A stretch of 64,000 nt of DNA from Zasmidium citrigriseum (taxonomy: Eukaryota > Ascomycota > Dothideomycetes > Mycosphaerellales > Mycosphaerellaceae). This document shows positions 13,352-24,908 of the stretch, piece after piece. Below the pieces are notes generated by a model. It was given only the letters and a program-made list of their open reading frames with translations, was not told the DNA's origin and did not search any database. Where the stretch lies: assembly GCA_002786025.1 (NCBI GenBank), contig NHNW01000008.1, forward strand, positions 1-64,000, in the 5' to 3' direction. Made by a program: the position numbers and the translations under genes. Positions within the stretch are counted from its first letter, which is position 1, and each line of letters starts with the position of its first letter.

Positions 13352-13920
13352 CGGTAGCTCTAGAATAGACTTTAGTATAGAACTTCTTAGATATCCTTTT
13401 ATACGAGGTAGTACTCTAATTACTTCGCTATCTCTTCGCTACTTAAACACCTCTATCTTAGTAATCTATCTTAGTAATCTGTCTCGGTAATATAGTACGG
13501 CGTCCTTCGTATATAATATACCTAGCTAGGGCGAGTAAGTTATATCTCGAAGGCGGTAGCTAACTAGCTATACGTCCTATTAAACGAGCGAGATATATAT
13601 AAGGCGGCTAGCGAGCTTAGTAACGGCCGAACTCGTAGCGGCTATCGCTTTTAGTAAGGTAATAGATTCGTTCGATACTAGTAACGCTAACTCCTTATAG
13701 TACGAATCCTAGTCCCCCTTCTTATATCTATCTACCCGCGAGACGTCGCCGTAAGTAGTAGTAGTAGTAGTAGCGATCGCTATAAGTAAAGCAGTTAATC
13801 GTCGGCTCCGAGATAGACGGCTTCGATAGTAATTCTAATAACGGATAAGCTTAGTAATTACCGCGGCTTATACTACTCCTTTAGATATTAACGCCCCCTC
13901 TAGAGTAGCTTCTAGAGCCG

Positions 13921-13965
13921 CCTCTTCTAGAGCCGCCTCTTCTAGAGCCGCCTCTTCTAGAGCCG
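13921..13965. repeat. Three 15-bp tandem repeats
   Basis: CCTCTTCTAGAGCCG three times without change, preceded by a partial copy. The unit keeps frame and encodes Ala-Ser-Ser-Arg-Ala repeats on plus. Confidence 0.8.
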
Positions 13966-14903
13966 CTATTACTACTACCTTAATAACGGAAGCCTAGGCT
14001 AAAAGGACTAATAACGGTAAGACGGGTACTATAAGACTCTACGAGGTATTATAGCTAGATAATTACTCGTTAGGCTACCTTAAAACTAAAGGCTTAAGCT
14101 AAGTATAGTGCCGTTAGACGGATCGAGGAAACAGATACTAGAGTCGTTTAAAGCCTAGCCTACTAACGTTACCGGCGGCTAGGGTCGACGTTTAGGCCTT
14201 ATCGGAGGTATAGTAGTCTAGCTCGAGCTTAGTTTAATAGAAAGAGAGGTAGTAACAAATATACTCGATACCGTTATAACGGACAAGAGTACGTACTATA
14301 GATAAAGTTATAAGAGTCGTCTAGCCGTCTAGTCGTCTAGTCGTCTACCCTACTACCCTCTCTAGCACCTTATAATTATATAGCTAGTACTCGTAGTCCT
14401 CTAGGCCTTAGCTAGTACGACCTCGTCGTCGTTACCGCTAGTCGAAACTACCTCCGGTATCGTATATACTATCTACTCGCAATTATTAAAAGCTGTATAA
14501 TCCCCGAGCGAGCTCCGGATTCTAGCCTTTTATATACTAAAGTTCACCTATTGCGTTATATTAGCGTGAAAGCTATATATTTCAATTGAAACCTTACCTA
14601 CTATCCTTTATTACGTCTTAATAGTATAGTAGTATAGCGGGTACCGAACGTAAAGTCCCTCGTTCGAATCCTAATATACATACGTAGAGTTTAGGTAGAC
14701 TCTATATAGTAGGGAGAGTGTACCCGTCCGTTAAGACGAGTACTCGAGCATGAAACTAACTTTGTAGATCCGTCCTTATTACGACGACTACTAAAACCGA
14801 AACTTAACTTAGTAGCGTCCTTCTTACGACGTTCGCCCTAGAATACTTCCTTTAGGAAGTACTTCCTTTAAACTAAAACTTAACACTAAATTTACTACTT
14901 CTA

Positions 14904-14987
14904 GATTAGCGTCCTTATTAGACGCCCCGCTTATCGTATAGTAAGTTAAAACCGATATAGGATTAGCGTCCTTATTAGACGCCCCGC
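14904..14987. repeat. Two 27-bp identical repeats, 57-bp period
   Basis: The 27-mer starting GATTAGCGTCC and ending GACGCCCCGC is identical at 14904-14930 and 14961-14987. The period is 19 codons. On minus a 72-codon open frame (14824-15042) repeats GASNKDAN across both copies. A weaker third copy lies near 14812. Confidence 0.7.
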
Positions 14988-16808
14988 CTACTATAGAGTA
15001 GTTAAAACCGACTAGTATAACTTTATAGCTAGGCACTCGCAACTATTACTACTTTAGTAACTAATAAAGGTGTAGGCTATAGCTCTTACTAGAGGCCCGT
15101 TATCGCTATTATACTTACTACGGAAATAAATAGTTCGCCCTTTATACTACCCCTCCTTTACCTCGTAGTATTATAAGGGTTTGTTTTACTCTTTTACTAG
15201 GTACTAAAGTTTAAAAGACGAAGGATATACTAGGTAACTAGGCGGTAAGCTCGCAAGTATACGTATAGATCGTTTAATTATCGCTCGTAAAGTCTAGTAG
15301 GGGAGTATCTAGTCTAGTATTAAATCTAGTATCTAGCCCGTCGTTAACGCCTCCGCCCTCTTTATCCTCCGCTCTCTTTATCCTCTACCCCTTCTACTCT
15401 ACCCCTTTATCCTCTACCCCTTTACTCTACCTCTTTACTCTACCTCTTTACTTTACCTCTTTACTCTACTTCTCTACTAGTAGCTCCTAATCCCCGTAAA
15501 GTCCGTCTATTATCGCTATTTACTATTATATTATCTAAAACCTTACCTACGCTAACGTTATATCGCGCTACCGCCTATCGCGACTATAACTTCTCTTCTT
15601 CGCTCTAACTTCTTCCTCTTCCTTTATCTACCTCTACCTATATACTAGCGTAAGATAATAACTTAAGTCGCCTCCTCTATCTCGTTAACGGTAGGTAGTA
15701 ACTAGCTAGTATATATTAGTTACTCGCTCCGTCTAGCTTTATCGACGTTAAACCGAGCCGTAGGCTAGCTACTATCTACGTTACTAAATAACCGAGTACC
15801 TAGGGCGGCCTATCTTCCGCGAAGGTTAGGAAAGGTAGTAGACGCTAGACCGCTTTACTTTAGTAGAGGTTAGGAAAGGTAGATACTACTAGACCGCTTC
15901 GCCCTTTATCCTATCTATAACGTTAAACTAGGCCTTAGTACTATTACTATCTACCCGGAATCGATAAGATTCTACTTAGTCGGCGGTACGCCTTGTCCTT
16001 ACTTAGTCTTTCGCCCGCCTAAGCTTATTACTTTAGTTCCACGCCTACTATCGTAGTACTTAGCGAGGTACCTCTCTCGCCTATAAGGTAGCTCCTCTAT
16101 AGGAATAGTATAATTATTCGACTAGCGTTCGCTCGCTTAGCCGTCCTTCTAAGAGGTATAGGGTTTGGGGGTACGCTTAAAGACTACCTAGGTAGACTTA
16201 TAATACTAGAGATATAGCCGGCTTCGACGGTAATACGTTTACGCTACGCCCTCTACCTTTTTATAATATCCGCTATATATAATAGTACCTCTAGCTATAT
16301 ATTAGGCTTACCTATAACGGTTAGGGGAACCCGCTCCTTAGAAGCCTACTTATATTGCTATTATCTTCGGATACTTAGGCCTAGACTCGGTAGTCTACTT
16401 ATATAGCCTTCGGGCTTATAAGCGGTTACTTCGATAGAGAAGGTAACGGATAGGTTAACCTCTTACGTTAGTATTACTCCTTCGGGTGTATCGCCTTTAG
16501 CTATAGCGTAGGCTCCTTCGGGTACTACTATAGCGCCTAGTACGAGAGACTAATAATCTATAATAGCGAGGCTCCTTTAGGTACTACTAAGTCGCCGTAG
16601 AGAAGAGGGGGTTATACTAACCGGTTCGTCTAACTATATATAAGACCTCCGCCTATTACTTTACGTCTTATATATCTTCCTAGGCTATAGCCTTAGGCGA
16701 TAAGTAGGGCTTCGTTCGATATCGATAGATTCGGCGTGGACGAGATAAAGTTAGCCGTTAGCGGCGGGTACGTATAGGTATCGAGGGTTAGCGGTAGGGT
16801 ATAGCGGC

Positions 16809-16895
16809 GTAGAGCGGAATCGCGTTATACGTATTGTACGTAGAGCTAAATCGCGTCGTAGGTAGAGCTAAATCGTCGTCGGCGTAGAGCTAAAT
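16809..16895. repeat. Second cluster of GTAGAGCTAAAT motifs
   Basis: Copies at 16840-16851, 16862-16873 (first base G from GG) and 16884-16895, and a variant GTAGAGCGGAAT at 16809-16820. All are in the same orientation as the main copies at 13.3 kb. The cluster lies just beyond the 3' side of the helicase relic. Confidence 0.7.
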
Positions 16896-17179
16896 CGTAG
16901 ATATTATTATAAAGTTTTAATATTATAAAGTTAGGTAGGAAGGAGTAGGAATAACGAAATAAAGTCTTAAATATACGCGCAAATTTAGGTGTTAGGATCT
17001 ATTCTACGTATACTCCTTCCTAATCCTTCCTAATACTTACACTCCGAGAATATAATAATAATATCGCGAATACTATCGTTAAACATCGAATCTATTAAGA
17101 AGAATATATCCTATCTAAAGTATTCCTTACGCCTTACGCTACCCAATTAAGCGAAGCTACTATAGCTACTAAGGAAGCT

Positions 17180-20100
17180 ATAGAAGGACCTAAGAGTTAC
17201 TCTAAGGAAGAAGATATACTCTCTTAACGACGGGTACAACCACCTAGACCTCTAAGTAAGCTAGCCTTACGTATCTCTACGTTCTCGCGCTCCTTTCGAG
17301 ATAGTATAGAGCTACGGCGTAGACGGCCGGATAGGCTACGAGAGCTAGTTAGGCTCTAAGAAGAACTACGAGTAGGCTTAGTAGTCTACTTACCCTTACT
17401 CTTACTCTCGTACTATAGGCGAGACGGCGTACTAGGTACTAGAGAGCGACGACGACGAGGAGTAGCTCTATCCTTATTATCTCCGTCCTCGTCTTTATCC
17501 TTATCTATACTAGACTACGATTCGATATCGGACTAGTACTCTTCGGCTCTCTTAGAGATCTTATATACCCGGCTAAACGACGACGATACCTATAGACTAA
17601 GTATTCGCTCTAACTTAACGGCTTACCGCTCTAACTCGGTAAGTTCCTCCTCTTTAAGATTACTAAAGAAGTCGTCCGACGAATCCTTATTATCCTCTAT
17701 ACGAGTACGCTTTATTAGACGCTAACGGCTCTAGGCTAGAGTTCTAGATATAGCGCGAGTATAACTAAAGGATAGACTACTAGTCTCCGCTATAAGGGTA
17801 TCGTCGTCGTTAGTATCTAGCTAACCTCTACCCTAAGCTAGACGTAGACGTTATATTGCCTTCTTCGCTAGCTAGCTACCCCGACGACTAGATTCTACTA
17901 TAGCGGTATTACGGTAACTCTTACGGTAGCGAATAGCCCGCTTAGTCTACGTCTCCTTTAGTGCCGAGGATATAGTATACGACGAGGTCTCTAGCTCTTA
18001 CTAGTCTTCCTCTTCTTCGTCGTCGTCTTCCTTATCCTCCGCCTTAGTAGCCTCCTTAGCGGCCGCCTTAGTATCGGCCTTCGCCTTCTTCGCGGCTCGT
18101 CTCTTAGCTAGTAGATCCTTATACTCCTTATACATAGACTCTACTATCTCGTTAATATACGTAATAATATCTCGGCCTAACCTACGATTCTACGAGCTCT
18201 ATACTATCTACGTATAGAAAGCTAGAGACGGTCCCTATAGCTAGTCGGTCGTTAAGTTAGTGTACTTCTAGAGATACTTTCTATACGTATCGAGATCCTT
18301 AAAGACGTTAGAAAGGTCCTAAAGTAGCTAAGTCTTAATAAGGAAGTCCGATAGTAGATCGAAGAAACGATTCTCTATACTACTAGCGAAGAGTTCCTTA
18401 GCCTTACTTACGAACTAACCCTTTAGCTTAGATAAGGCGATATCTTACTTAGTACCCGCTCGTGGAGCTAGAGCTAGCTTTAGTAGTATGGGTAGAGCGT
18501 TCGGTATCTCGATCTCCTTAGTAAGGTCTAGGTTATAGATATTATAGTACTCGTCCGTTCCGATAACCTCGCCGCCGTCTAGATTATATTGCCGTAGTCG
18601 CTCTCTAAGATAGTCGATAATTATACTACGCGGATAACGGCCGCCTAGCTTATTAATCGATTCGTTATATATTAAGAGCTAGATCGGATCTAGCTTCGTA
18701 CGAGACTCCTCTTCTTCTTAGGTCTATACGTCTAATAGGCTATTACTATTACTATCGCCTTCGCCTTAGCTAGCTCCGTCGCTATCGCTATCGATATTAG
18801 TTATATTACTAGTATTATCGTCGATACCTATAACCTAGCTTATAGCGGTTAGCTTACGGGTACCGTACTTCTAGGCTTCCTTCTTCTTCTTCGCGAGCCG
18901 AGCCCGAATCGACGATATAGTAGTTCCGGTTCGTAACTTCTTGAGACTATTATCTATGTAATACGGTATAAAGAAGACGCTAAGGGCCTTAAGGAGTATC
19001 TTACGACTAGTACGACTAAGACGCTAGTATAGATCTTCGAGATCCTTAGTAATTAGTATACTATCTTAGATAATAAGCTCGATATCGACGATATTATTAC
19101 CCGCACTTAGCGATATAGTTGTATCTATAATCCGAAGGAGAGCGTTTAGCTTACTAAACTCGTTATATCGCTAGTCCTAGTTATACTTTACTACGTTACT
19201 ATAGTAGTACGAGGCTACCTTACGGACGTCGATACTTCCTTAAGCTCTATCTATAGTATACTTCTTCTTTAGATCTAGCTAGTCTTTAGTATTGTAGACT
19301 AACTACTTACGTAGGATATCGGTGAAGTCCTAGATACGCCTACGGCCGTTAAGGAAGACTAGCGTCTTCTTAAGCTTCTTAGGCGTAGTAACTAGGTACG
19401 TAACCTTAATTAGCTCGCCTATATCGTTAACGCTAGTCTCGATCGTCTCTTAGCCTATACTATACTTCGTAACGAAGTATAGGTAATTAAACTTACTACC
19501 CTTACGTAACCTCGGGTTTAGCGTAGTCTTAAAGATATACTTTATATTAGGCTAGTCGATACTAGCTCGGATAATCTTAGTCTAATATAGCTTATTACCG
19601 ACTAGGCGTAGGCCTACGTGCTTAAGGATATACTACTTAGTCTCCTATCCGAATATTAGTAGGTGTCTTGTTAATACTTCGGCGTTATTACCTTTAAGAT
19701 CGTCGCCGAGGCTAGTAAGAAGATAGTATTACGATATAGGCAGTCTCGTAACTTATACACCTAGGTGTACTTAGGCTAGAAGGAAACACCCTACTTCTTA
19801 ATAAGATAGGCTTTATCGATAGCTACTAAGCTAATACGAGTAGCGACGTCCAGTAGGCGGAGGACCTTACGGAACTCTAGAAGTACGGCCTACTCTAGGC
19901 CGAGGAGAATATAATAGACCTACGAACTATTACTAAAGGACTATAGCTATAGCTTATAGCCTTATTACTAGCTATACGAACCTCGCTATTCTCGATCTTC
20001 TTATAGATATCTGGATCTAGCTTCTTAGTATTAGCGCTAATATATAACGGCTTAATTAACTCGTCGGTCTCTAGGTTTATACGGCGGATATCGGCTACCT

Positions 20101-20720
20101 ACTCCTCGCCGAGGCGGTTAAGGGGAATAATTTAAATAACGATTAGGCTAGTTAATATAGCGAATCCTTAGAATATCTATAGCTATTAGTACGATCGTTA
20201 CCGTTAGTCAGGCTATTACTTACTAAGCTTTTACCTTTACTAGTACGGGCGGCTAGTATTATATTAGATAAGTAAAAGATAAGGATATATAGCATATCGA
20301 TCTACACGTCCTTTAGCTTATATCCCTTTCCTAGATAGAGCCTATCTAATATCTTCTCGAGGCTAAGCTCGATAATCTTACGCTATACCTCTCTTATTTC
20401 TAGCTACTCTCTAGTATCCTATATAAGCTACTAGACCTACTTTATCGTTATATTAGGTATATTATAGCACCGATCGATAAAGTATTACTTATAGCCTACG
20501 GATATACGAGGGATCTTAACCGAGGGGATACCTAAGTCTAGCCGCTCGCGAGAGACTACCTACTAGCCTAGAGGGAACGCTAGAGTTAGTTCTACCTAAG
20601 TAGGCTACTTGCCTTTCGGACTACGCTTAGCGCTATAGACTTTATTCTTCTTCGTCTAGGCTATACGCTACTTCTTCGATATACTAGCCTAGTTAGGTAG
20701 GCGCGAAGAGCCTAGAGCGT
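17180..20720 (-). pseudogene. RIP-degraded RecQ-like DNA helicase gene
   Basis: Minus-strand frames show superfamily 2 helicase motifs in order. Walker A is near 20.25 kb (ARTSKGKSLV). Near 19.81 kb is a degraded DEAH box (VAIDKAYLIK, from IDEAH by RIP) followed by GV-F-PKY and LRDCLYRNTIFLLASAT, the RecQ-type W-G-x-F-RPxY, LR and TAT region. Then RASID-PNIKYIF near 19.58 kb and TLVFLNGRRRI near 19.35 kb mark the second RecA domain. A long charged C-terminal region (Lys/Ala then Asp/Glu tracts near 18.0 kb) follows. At least one frame change after the TAT motif suggests an intron or indel. Telomere-linked and transposon-borne RecQ helicases are known in fungi; this copy is dead. Confidence 0.7.
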
Positions 20721-20806
20721 TCGATATAACTACTAATAGTTAGTACCGCCGAGCGGTTATTATCGCTAAGTTACTACGTCGTCGAGTCGGTACTATCGCT
20801 ATCGCT

Positions 20807-20888
20807 AGGTCGCTATTACCGGGTCGCTATTACCGGGTCGCTATTACTAGGTCGCTATTACTAGGTCGCTATCGCTAGGTCGCTAGAG
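20807..20888. repeat. Five to six 14-bp tandem repeats
   Basis: GGTCGCTATTACCG and variants repeat head to tail, upstream of the helicase relic's presumed 5' end. The unit length is not a multiple of three, so it is probably non-coding. It lies outside the terminal RIP-free zone. Confidence 0.75.
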
Positions 20889-21385
20889 TTAGAAGAAAGT
20901 TAGGAGGTATAGTAATACCTTAATAACTTTAAGGTTATATCGATACGGTGTTCGGGTAATAGAGGGCGTTTATAAGGGGTTAGAAGGAGTGTTTAGAGTG
21001 CGTTTATATATAGTAGGGTAACGCTCGGGTAGTTGTAGGTTCTAGCCCTCTAGAGACGGAATAGTTATAAGACGGCACCTAATTTTAATACGATAAATTA
21101 GAGGTTATAGAGGGAAGGTTCTAGGTAGGCCTCGAGTAATTCTACTATCGTAGAAGCGGTATTGTAGTACTAGTAAATAGGGGGCAGGGAAACAGACGTA
21201 GAGATAGCGTAAAAATAAAACTTATTAGACAAATTCCTACACCTTAGATTTATATATTTTAACCGGGAAAAAAATTCTCAAAATTGTATAAGTACCTATT
21301 CTACAGCTAAGGCTACTTTGCAAAGCGATACATGGTAGTGTTGCGACGATAGTTGCGAAAAGGTGGTGTTGGTGAGGACTAACTT

Positions 21386-21422
21386 AGCGCGGATATCGAC
21401 ATTGGCCGACCCTTGTCCTCAG
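21386..21422 (-). repeat. Imperfect terminal inverted segment, right
   Basis: Partner of 9380-9416 in inverted orientation (28 of 37 positions). It lies 75 bp inside the right end of the element, in the zone with normal CA/TG content. Confidence 0.6.
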
Positions 21423-21497
21423 GCGCTTCGCAAGAGACTTCGACCCATACCCAATAAGGAAGGAAGTCCGTGCACAGCGCCTGATCCAAGGAGGCAG

Positions 21498-21505
21498 TCC
21501 TCGTC
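21498..21505. repeat. Target site duplication, right copy
   Basis: TCCTCGTC, identical to 9282-9289. The next base, 21506, starts codon ATA of the oxidoreductase frame (IATGCSQSPPAKL). Confidence 0.85.
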
Positions 21506-22444
21506 ATAGCGACGGGATGTTCTCAGAGTCCACCTGCGAAGCTGAGTAGCACAGATGTTGAGGGAGCTTATCGGGAGTTGAGAGGGTATCAGAAAGCTAT
21601 CGAAGAGGCGGAGAGCGTTGCTGTTGTGGGAGGCGGTGCGGTTGGCGTGGAGCTGGTGGCTGATATCAAGGACTATTATCCGGAGAAGAAGGTTACGTTG
21701 GTCCATTCGAGAGAGCAGTTGCTTCCGAGTTTTGGAATGAAGTTGCATGAGCATGTTTTGAGGAAGTTGGAGAAGCTGGGTGTGGAGGTTTTGTTGGGTG
21801 AGAGGCCGGAGATTTTGTCTGGAGAAGAGAAGGAGAAGAAGTCGTTAGTGTTGAAAGATGGGTCGGTGGTCGACTTCGATTACGTGGTACGTCCGTCCAT
21901 GTCCCTCAACACAATCATGCTCATGACTGATATTTCCTAGATCCCCTGCACCGGCCAAACACCCCACTCAAACATCCTCTCCTCCTCCTTCCCATCCGCA
22001 ATCTCACCCTCCACCGGCGGTATTCTCGTCCATCCGACCCTCCAAATCGCTACTGGAGAAAAAGCACTCAAGAATATATTCGCCCTCGGCGACGTCGCAG
22101 AAACAGGAGGACCCAAAATGGCACGCGCGGCTCTCTTCCAAGCCTCGGTGGTCCAGAAGAACATTCTATGCATGATTCATGGAAAGGAGCTGAAAGCGAT
22201 GTATAAGCCTCAGCCGGAGATTGAGGGGGCGCTGAAGTTGACGTTGGGGAAGGTTAGTAGAATGCAATTGTCGTTGTTGTTTGCGGAGACTGATATGTGA
22301 CAGACTGAAGTTATCATATATTGCCAGCCGCGGAATGGTGAGGAGATTTTGTTGACGAGTAAGAGGGGCAAAGAGAACCTGGATGTTGAGAGGGCGTGGA
22401 AGCAGTATGGTGCTGATATTCGAGATGCTAAGGCTGTGTCGTGA
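21506..22444 (+). pseudogene. AMID/FSP1-like FAD oxidoreductase, C-terminal part
   Basis: Continuation of 8855-9289 beyond the inserted element. Exons are 21506-21886, 21941-22252 and 22304-22444, with introns of 54 and 51 nt in frame. The sequence opens with IATGCSQSPPAKL, then shows the NADH-binding motif VAVVGGGAVGVELVAD, VTLVHSREQLLPSF, the second FAD-site block NIFALGDVAETGGPKMAR, and ends YGADIRDAKAVS, like other AMID proteins. There is no promoter or start codon of its own, so it is presumably silent or a fragment. No RIP-type change is seen in the host exons. The 3' end is 101 bp from that of the P450 gene, convergent. Confidence 0.85.
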
Positions 22445-22545
22445 TGGACGTCGTGCTAGATCAAGGTCTGACGTTCTCGAGAGGTAGGGCATGGACATCC
22501 CTCATGGTATTGAAAGGAGATTGGAACAGGCCATCCTCCATTGCA

Positions 22546-24400
22546 CTATTTGATTAGCACGCGAAGACCCTTCGACCCCTTCCTCGCCAATGGAATCAAA
22601 TACTCCCTCGCGATAGACATGTCCTCCTCTTCCGTCTCAAAGAGCTGCATATCGAACCGACGGAACACGGCAGCTAGCGTGAGATAGATTTCTGCAGTAG
22701 CTAGGTTCTCTCCTAGGCACCTTCGCTCTCGTCAGCAGCTTAACAACCCAACCCCTCCAAAATGCGTTTCGACTCACCTTCTCGTCCCTCTCCCAAAAGG
22801 AATGAGAAACTTCTTCCGCTTCTGCCCAAGTTCGCCCAAGAACCGATCAGGGTCGAACTCGTGTGGTGAAGGGAAAATTTCTTCGTTGAGATGGGTGTAG
22901 AGCGGGCTCATTCCTACTGGCCAGCCTGCTGGAACAACCCAGTCTCCGTACTTGATAGGGTTGTGAGGAGATATTCTAGGCATCCGGTGGACTATGCCGT
23001 GGCTGAATCGGTGGCCTTCTGCTACTACCGCGCTTAGGTATTCCAGTTTCTCTAGCTCGGCGAGCGGTGGTAAGATCGTTGGATCTGGTATGGCTTCTTG
23101 TAGCTCTTTGCGAAGCTTCTGCTCGATCTCAGGATTGCGGAGAGTATAGAAGGTAGTCATGCAAAGGTGATGGGCAGTGGTCGTGATCTGCCACCAATCG
23201 ATTAGCTAGGTTCCTGGCCTGTCTCTGTTTACTTACCCCAGCACCGATAATGGCCTGAGCCTGTCCGACCAAATGAAGTGTGGTTCGATCTTCGACAGGC
23301 AGTTCACGGCTTCCAAGAAGCTCGTGGAAGATAGTTCGCTTGTCTGGCTCGACAGAAGACTCGTGCTTCTTCTCAACCTCCTTGACATGTTCCTCAAGAT
23401 CCTGTGCCTAATGAGCTAAATCGTCAACCCGGATTCTGAGACAAACCATATACTGCTTATCGAGAGCAACAACCCCAGGACCAAGAAGCCACAAAAGCGA
23501 CTTTGGTAGCTGGTGCATCACTTTCCCAACTATCGGAAAGAATTCAATGAGCCAGATCGAATCTGCAGCGGTGTCGAAGACATCGGTCTTCTTGGCCTCG
23601 AAGTCTCGAGAATGAAGCGCGTATGTGGATCTGCCAAAGGCATAGGCGGTAATGATGTCCATGGTCAGGGCTGGAAAGGCGTGCTTCAATGACAGCGCCT
23701 GCTTAGAACCTTTGCACTCGGCGATCCTCTGGCACAGCTTTTCGACTCGGCCACGAATAGACTCGGACAGCTCTGCCACTGAGCGCTTCGAGAAGAGTCC
23801 ATTTAGTGGAGCTCTTCTTCTTCGGTGTTGCTCATGGGAGAGAGTCGAGAATGGTGAAGTCGTCTCTCCAGTAATATGCGTTGCCCACTGCCACTTGTCT
23901 CGTGGATTGGAGTGACCAGTGTAAAGTTGTTCGTGAAAGTCCGAATCGATGACATGTATTTCAGAGGGCGAGATTCGAATGATCGGGCCGTACTTCTCGT
24001 GCATGGATTTCAGCAGGAATGTGTACTGGCCTCCGCAAATGACATCGTAGTAGAACTCGTAGTTCGAGGTGAAGGCGGCAAGTTTCGGTCCTGGGAATTG
24101 GCTGAGAGGGTGAAAGTACAGTCTTTTAAAGGCCTTCCATATCACTTGCCCGATGCAGATGCCGATGAAAGTGCCTAGGTCCGGAGATGTTGTAAGTAAC
24201 ACGGCGAGTTGTTGCAAGGTCTTAGAGAAGTTTTGTATCGACGGAATGGAGCCCATGAGCTGAAGCTGCTCGAGAGCCAACTTGACGAGTCGTAAAGCGC
24301 CAAAGGCCGCCAGCGTTCTGATGACGATCCATGATCCCGCCAGCAGCAATATGACCGTGATTTCGAGGCCAGATGGTCGTCGGTTCAATTTGGCTGCCAT
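22546..24400 (-). CDS. Cytochrome P450 monooxygenase
   Basis: Haem-thiolate monooxygenase anchored in the ER by N-terminal hydrophobic segments (residues about 13-33 and 75-90). Exons: 24400-23447, 23407-23237, 23187-22778, 22720-22546; introns of 39, 49 and 57 nt; 569 residues. Seen in order: FPGPKLAAFTSNYE after the anchor, the I-helix AQAIIGAGITTTAHHL (A-G-x-T-T), the K-helix ExxR as VVAEGHRFSHG, FDPDRFLG, and the haem loop FGRGTRR|CLGENLA with the Cys ligand just after intron 3. The HGIVHRMPRI block resembles fungal trichodiene-oxygenase-like P450s. The substrate is unknown. It is divergent from the SDR at 24909 across a shared 508-bp promoter. Confidence 0.9.
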
Positions 24401-24908
24401 CGGTCAAAATGTATCATGAATGGAAGCCATCTTGTAGTTCTCACCTACCGTCTTATAATACCTCAGCTGTTCCGCGACCCTCGCGAGTTAGAATGAAGGA
24501 TCCTCTCATCCTCGCGTAGTAGGTGAGATTGCTGACTTCGAATCCTTCCTCATCGCAAGCACGCACAATCCTGGATGCCAAGGCGCCGATCGAGAGCAGT
24601 CACGTTCTGACTTTGCCGAGAGATTGACATAATCAGAGAGTCGCTCTTCGATATTTGTCGATGCGTTGTTGATGATGAAAGGTGGTTGAAAAGAGGGGCG
24701 TCGCCAGTTTCGGAAGGAGTGGAATCGCCGCACCTTCCTCCACCTCGCCGGAGGGACGTCGGAGGGCAGTCCGCCCGAGCTCTAGACTATCATGCTGCAT
24801 ACCACATGACTGCTTCCTATGTGTTCATAAAAGCCCCGAAGACCGTTTCAGGTTCAGATCTCTTCACCAACAGCAGAAATATCCACTCACTTCGGCCCGA
24901 ATTCCACC
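24401..24908. promoter_or_regulatory. Bidirectional promoter region, P450 and SDR
   Basis: The 508 bp between two divergent start codons. On the SDR side there is a TATA-like ATAAAAGCC near 24829 and a CCACC before the ATG. No binding site could be named with confidence. Shared use by both genes is an inference from distance. Confidence 0.45.

Larger units (their letters stand above)
13360..16800. other. Central segment of the 12.2-kb element, no gene identified
   Basis: RIP-saturated throughout. A plus frame around 13.8-14.2 kb encodes Ala/Ser/Arg repeats and then a charged stretch (LKTKGLS followed by TDRGNRY and RLKPSLLTLPAARVDV); this may be a third gene, unrecognised. A pyrimidine-rich low-complexity tract lies at 15350-15480. 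Short GC-rich reiterations built on GGCTCCTTCGGGTACTACT occur near 16.5 kb. Confidence 0.4.
9290..21497. mobile_element. 12.2-kb RIP-degraded DNA element with DUF6589-like and RecQ-like genes
   Basis: The limits are set by the exact 8-bp duplication and by restoration of the host frame. The core from about 9.5 to 21.18 kb is saturated with CpA-to-TpA change. About 150 bp at the left end and 300 bp at the right keep normal CA/TG content and carry inverted similarity to each other. Two convergent degraded genes are visible: a DUF6589-like gene on plus and a RecQ-like helicase gene on minus, with short-motif repeats between them. Duplications of 8 bp are typical of hAT and of KDZ/Zisupton DNA transposons. 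I see no transposase I can name and no DUF3435 tyrosine recombinase, so the superfamily is open. Confidence 0.8.

Noticed and set aside
14625..14690. tRNA-like sequence inside the 12.2-kb element (A-box-like AGTATAGTAGTATAGC, B-box-like GTTCGAATCC)
   Set aside because: No acceptor or anticodon stem pairs, even allowing for RIP changes; kept only as a possible tRNA-derived fragment.
13921..20888. CRISPR-like arrays suggested by regular short repeats
   Set aside because: Repeats are directly tandem without unique spacers, in a eukaryotic, RIP-treated transposon.
9290..21497. Starship giant element
   Set aside because: No DUF3435 tyrosine-recombinase motifs at either end, 8-bp rather than Starship-like short target repeats, and both visible genes are of other families.
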